From Spongospora subterranea (lineage: Eukaryota; Endomyxa; Phytomyxea; Plasmodiophorida; Plasmodiophoridae): DNA of 12,562 bases. The stretch lies in NCBI GenBank assembly GCA_900404475.1, contig OUQQ01000592.1, positions 1 to 12,562 of the forward strand, written 5' to 3'. The translations under genes and the position numbers were made by a program. The notes under the pieces were generated by a model. That model made no database searches, was not told the DNA's origin, and worked only from the letters and a program-made list of their open reading frames with translations. The stretch's first letter is position 1. Each line of letters starts with the position of its first letter. Below are positions 8,572-12,562 of the stretch, in pieces.

Positions 8572-10722
8572 ATGGATAACGACGATGATTCACAAGAGAG
8601 AGGTCCTTTGATCAGCGACCCAGCCGTCCGTTCGTCCAGGCTACGTTTGCTCAGTGTAATATCGCTAATCGCCGCCACTTCCACCAGCATTACCTTGTTA
8701 TACATCATCATAATCGGACGTGTTCGATCGGATCCGTCTGTGCACGAGTCCATCTACGATCGAGTAAATATATACCTGCATTGACTGCCTTTGATAACGG
8801 TTGTTGACCTCTTAACCAATCAGTTACGATCGCCGACCCAGATCGTGATTGTTGAATCAAACCGTTCGTATCATGGCACAGCAAGGTCGTCATTTGAGTT
8901 GAAAGGGTCTGGACCCCAATGGAAGACCCTATCGGAGATTGGGTGTATTGTCGTTGAGGAAACTGACGATCATCATCTGGCGATCGATATAGTGAACGGG
9001 CTGAGCAGCCAGGAGACGGTGATGCATCCCCATGGCGTCATTCTGCCCAATCAATACGACGGGGTTCCGTTCCTCACCTCGATTCCCATATCGCCTGCTC
9101 GCCTATCCCGTCTCGACCTACCGACGCCCCGCTTCGGCACGTATTTCCTGCACTCGCATTTCGGGTGGCAAAGCTCCCTTGGCGCCAGTTGCCCGATCAT
9201 CGTTCAGGGAGGAATCCCAGCGGACTACCCAATCAAACAGGACCTGATCAACGCTGAAGACGTCATAATGTTCCTACAGGTGACGGTTTGCCATTTGACA
9301 ATATTGCCGATTATATCCTCAGATCATGATCAGGATTTCTGCGCCCATTCAGTTCAAGGACTATCGCCACCTTACGATATTGTCCCTGGCCAGTGCCAAC
9401 ATCCCGAACAGGTGTTCCAACAATTATCCAATGCCGGTGGCGGCATGTCGTCATCCGATTGCATGATGCAGGAACAGCTTATGGTTCGTGGTCTTCCCTT
9501 GTGACCCTTTTCCGCCAGCCTGTGCTCGGCTAATCAAGCGACATAGGACGTCGCGTATTCATCTCTACTGTGCAATGGGAAGACGATCGATGATCCCGTT
9601 CAGATCGCGATCGATAACTGGGATAATCCAATCCGCCTTCGGATGATCAATGCCGCCGGCATGACGTCGTTCAAGATATCGTTCGGATTCCTGGTCATGG
9701 TCATCTCATTGGACGGGGATCTCGTTCAGGTCAACACCCAATGATCCCCATCACCCTTCGGTTCATGATTTTCGGTCAATTGTGTCCACAGCCGTACAGT
9801 ATCGACCATATCTGGGTCGCGCCAGGACAACGCATCGACGCCGTATTCGTGCCATCGAAGTCGACCCCGGGGCGGTCGATCCCGATCACGGCGATTGCGG
9901 AAGCGGCCAGGATCGAACCGGACCAAACCCGATATCATCATCATCTAGCTGGGCTAGTACTTCACCAGAAATCCGCTAAACCCGTTCAGGTAATCTCTGT
10001 ATTCTCTCACGACGACAAAAACCCCAAAAACGGCGAATTTGTTTAGGGTGTTGTTGTTGAGGCGCCGTCCAATCCGGGTCTTCAGGATCTCGATCTGGAG
10101 AAGCATGTTCTGCCATGGAGATCAGTCCAGAATCCATCGGTGGACAGGTCAACGTGCTGAGAACGTTGTTGTTTTGTTTATCGAATTTGACGTTCAGAGT
10201 GATTGTTCTCAATCTAACCGTCGATGCTGGTCTGCAGTCGATCAATCATCGAAGGCGATTGTTCTATCCTCATGTTGAGCCGTTTCTAGCCCATATCGAC
10301 AATGAGCAAAGGTTTATGGTGCGACTAGGAGAGCGAGTTCACATCGTGATCAAGAATCGAACGATGCACCCACATCCGATGGTAAATCATGATCGAATTC
10401 GTCCAACAACCTTTGTCAGAGGTCCCTGATAGCCTCAGGCAGCACCTTCATGGACATAAGTTCTCGATCGTGGCGATTGATGGCGATCCCATCAATGGCC
10501 CATATCGCGACACAGTGGTTGTTCCTGGTGGATGTCGTGAGGTAATTATCGCCTTTATCGCCGATAATCCTGGTATATGGGCTCTCCATTGCCATATGGA
10601 TATGCACATGCGATCAGGAAGTACGTTCGCCATCCCCCAGTCATTGCTGTTGATATATCAGTGGCGATTGACCATCTCCTTCTCCTATAGTGTTGACCAC
10701 GATCGAATATCTGCCCAGCTGA
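8572..10722 (+). CDS. Membrane-anchored multicopper oxidase, nine exons
   Basis: Multicopper oxidases couple one-electron oxidation of phenols or metal ions to reduction of O2 to water. Exons: 8572-8763, 8824-9279, 9334-9483, 9547-9729, 9792-9989, 10047-10147, 10198-10381, 10443-10620 and 10691-10722, with eight introns of 50-70 bases; 557 residues. An acidic N-terminal tail precedes one membrane segment (about 26-49), so the enzyme is probably a type II anchored protein facing outside or a lumen. Copper motifs: H132-P-H134-G with LPNxxDGVP, H174-S-H176, H486-P-M-H489-L-H491-G-H and H537-C-H539-x3-H543-x4-M548. All ligands for the type 1, 2 and 3 sites are present, with Met as axial ligand. 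The middle domain has NGKTIDDP, RLRMINAA and VAPGQRIDAV, as in bacterial-type three-domain oxidases. HPHG replaces the usual HWHG. ATG 8452 is an upstream in-frame alternative start. Substrate cannot be read from the sequence. Confidence 0.87.
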
Positions 10723-10839
10723 ATCGCCATCCTTTCTCCTCAATAAATCTACCCCATGGGTTGTGAACAGTACAGGAAACGGCCCCGTTTACGCCATGTA
10801 TTGGTCAAAATCGTACGGTTAGATATTGGTGGCGATCGA

Positions 10840-12423
10840 ATGACAGATCATGAGAGTATGAACGATCTCTGATACATATCTGGCGGTGTTGGTCTGGTGA
10901 TGATGAAGATATTGTGTGGTGGATCACGACCCGTCCCCCGATCTCTGTTGTTATTGTGTGTGTGTGTGCAATCCCCGTCCTCACAACACCTTCTGTCCCG
11001 ATAGGTCTCGCGCTCGTTCAGAGACTCATAGTCACAACTCGCATTTGACCACGACGGGGATCAGTCCATCGGGGCCCTGGTCATGGTGTCGTCGGTCGTC
11101 AGCTTATGTATTCAGGGATCGGCCACCGCCCTTCATGCACTTCTGGCCCTATATTCATCACGATCATTGTTCACCTCTAAAGGCCCTCCATCAACCCTTC
11201 TTTCTACCACCGCCTCATTAGGTCTCTATTTCATCACTTCCTTCACCCCAACGCCTTCAATACTTATTATCAATTTCCCGTTTTGTTCGTCATTAACGCA
11301 AATCAACTGTTCAATATTTTACCGTTTGTTTTAAAACAAGTTTGAGATGTTGTTGAGGCGATCTCAGTTGAATGATGTGGCGGAAACTGAGCGAATTGAT
11401 CGGTTTTGGTTGACATACAGGCGCAATACTATATTTCACATCATCGGTGGAGACATTGACCAATAGTTCATCATTAATGTCGACGCAGCCGTTCCTGATC
11501 GTCTTGATCGTCCTGCCCATGGCCATCTACGACCTCACCGCCGTAATCGCCCTCACATCCAAACAATCCAAACCCTCGGTCCCCGTTCAGCTTGCCTGTT
11601 CGATCCTGTCGGCGTCGGCCGTATTTACAGCTCAGCTCTGTTTCCTCCTGCAGCGCGCCCAGATCGCACTCATCATCGTCACCACAACGCTATTCTCAGC
11701 GTTGGTAGCGTCAATCGCTGTGCTGTTCGCCTTACGTTTCCGTTCCACGTTAATTCCTGAGAGAATCGCCATCGGTGGATTATTGGCAACGCTATCGATG
11801 TTCACGTCCATGATCCTAGCTTCATCGCCGCCAATCAATGCAGTGTCGCCATCGACCTTGTTCGCGTCGTTGCCTTTGTTCTCGATTTCCTTCCTGGCCC
11901 TGACCGCCACCGTTCTCTACAACGCCATCGAACCAGCTGGCCACGACAACGGTCAAACGAAGCAGACAGGCCATGGAATCGTGGTCGAAGTTCCTTCGAA
12001 GGTTCTCGTGAAGGAAGGCGAGCCCAGCTATACGGCCGAACGAATCGATTCCGGCTCGGAAATGTTCTTTGTCGACGCCGACAATATCGCGCCGTCTCGT
12101 CTTCGGTCGTCAAGCCTGCCACAGAATCTATACAGCAACGGGTATATCAGCGGTTCTGACGATGATGGTGGTGACGAGAACCCGATTGAAGTAAACGCCT
12201 CAGAACTTCGAGCTGTTAGTTTGCTGTCTCTCTGGGAAACATGACGCTTCTCACGATTCCTGATTGATTTTTTCAGGTGATAGCAGCGGCGGAGGCGACG
12301 TTGAAACGGATCGATACGAAAGGAAAGGGGGCAAAAGCGCAAGATAACTTTCCAGGTTTCAAGCCGGCGCCGGGATTAGGGCGTATGGTCCCGTTAACGG
12401 TGGCGCTCGAACCCAATTCGTGA
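10840..12423 (+). CDS. Multi-pass membrane protein with acidic cytosolic-type tail; unknown family
   Basis: I do not recognise the family. The secure part is 11421-12214 plus 12277-12423. A 62-base intron (GTTAGT...TTTTTTCAG, CTGAT branch-like word) joins them in phase, and the frame ends TGA at 12421-12423. That part has five strong hydrophobic segments, about residues 108-129, 140-161, 165-188, 200-219 and 231-252 of the full model, then a soluble tail of about 145 residues with an acidic GSDDDGGDEN patch and a Lys-rich end. The 5' part is tentative: exons 10840-10855, 10909-10955 and 11032-11221, with introns 10856-10908, 10956-11031 and 11222-11420. It adds one clear membrane helix (residues 34-61) and one marginal (76-98), giving 397 residues. 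If translation instead begins at ATG 11477 the protein has 294 residues. It lies 117 bases after the oxidase stop. A transporter or receptor role is possible but not shown. Confidence 0.55.
10955..10968 (+). repeat. (TG)7 microsatellite
   Basis: Seven TG units in a row. In the model of the membrane-protein gene the run forms the 5' splice site of an intron at 10956, so repeat length could affect which GT is used. It may equally be ordinary spacer sequence if the gene starts further right. Confidence 0.6.
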
Positions 12424-12481
12424 AAACCATATATGAAGTGTTCTCTGACAACATATATCGACAGTATCAAAAGGGGTTAAT

Positions 12482-12562
12482 ATATATTACTGTTCTACTA
12501 CAATAAAACCATTCATTCCCTGGTACAGTAATTCCCCTCGATATATCACTGTTCTACCACAA
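12482..12562. repeat. Two copies of a 22-base direct repeat, 59 bases apart
   Basis: Bases 12482-12503 and 12541-12562 agree at 20 of 22 positions, and both differences are T/C changes. Their shared core is ACTGTTCTAC. The second copy ends at the window edge, so a longer array with a 59-base period may continue beyond it. The unit lies 3' of the membrane-protein gene and includes part of its poly(A) signal. Confidence 0.55.
12502..12507 (+). terminator. AATAAA poly(A) signal of the membrane-protein gene
   Basis: An AATAAA hexamer 79 bases after the TGA at 12421-12423, at a plausible distance for the mRNA 3' end. It overlaps the end of the first copy of the 22-base repeat. Confidence 0.45.

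Noticed and set aside
9484..9546. Apparent stop codon (TGA about 9502) ending the oxidase early, suggesting a pseudogene
   Set aside because: It lies in a 63-base GT...AG intron; the next exon restores the DVAYSSLLCNGKTIDDP block that the family requires. The same holds for stops at about 10140-10160 and 10424.
9560..9920. High density of GATC/CGATCG words in the oxidase gene, like a cyanobacterial HIP1 signal
   Set aside because: The words occur in both exons and introns and elsewhere in the right half; no GCGATCGC octamer enrichment was counted, so it gives no safe sign of transfer.

Overview
The window is nuclear DNA of a compact, intron-bearing microbial eukaryote. It holds replication-type histones H3 and H4, a WDR33/Pfs2 polyadenylation factor, a heptatricopeptide-like protein with a C-terminal RAP domain, and a membrane-anchored multicopper oxidase. 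Most genes are cut by short GT-AG introns. RAP proteins with many such repeats are typical of alveolates, stramenopiles and some algae, so a protist of that kind is my best guess. The species cannot be read from the sequence.

Layout, left to right. (1) 1-620: weak evidence for a small spliced gene on +, running towards histone H3. (2) 624-1034 (-) histone H3 and 1489-1800 (+) histone H4, transcribed apart from a 454-base shared promoter. Both carry the same hairpin stem, GGTGTT...AACACC, about 30-36 bases after the stop codon, which looks like a histone mRNA 3'-end element with unusual loops. (3) 1893-2307 (-): a possible three-exon small gene, unrecognised. (4) 2395-4745 (-): Pfs2/WDR33 in four exons, 569 residues. 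(5) 4746-5255: gene-free divergent spacer with two perfect inverted repeats. (6) 5256-5714 (+): possible small gene with a presequence-like N terminus. (7) 5795-8343 (+): repeat-plus-RAP-domain organelle RNA protein, three exons. (8) 8572-10722 (+): multicopper oxidase, reconstructed from nine exons and eight introns of 50-70 bases. All copper ligands are present once it is spliced. (9) 10840-12423 (+): multi-pass membrane protein, with a secure 3' half and a tentative 5' half. (10) 12424-12562: 3' flank with a poly(A) signal and two copies of a 22-base repeat.

Two functional themes can be named. The histone pair and the Pfs2/WDR33 gene both bear on mRNA 3'-end formation: histone hairpin processing in one case, cleavage and polyadenylation in the other. 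The RAP protein, oxidase and membrane protein lie head to tail on + with gaps of about 230 and 120 bases. This reflects a compact genome; nothing shows that they act together.

I see no tRNA, rRNA, CRISPR array, transposase or plasmid feature. Exon boundaries were chosen by reading frame, splice dinucleotides and protein-family fit. They have not been tested against transcripts.
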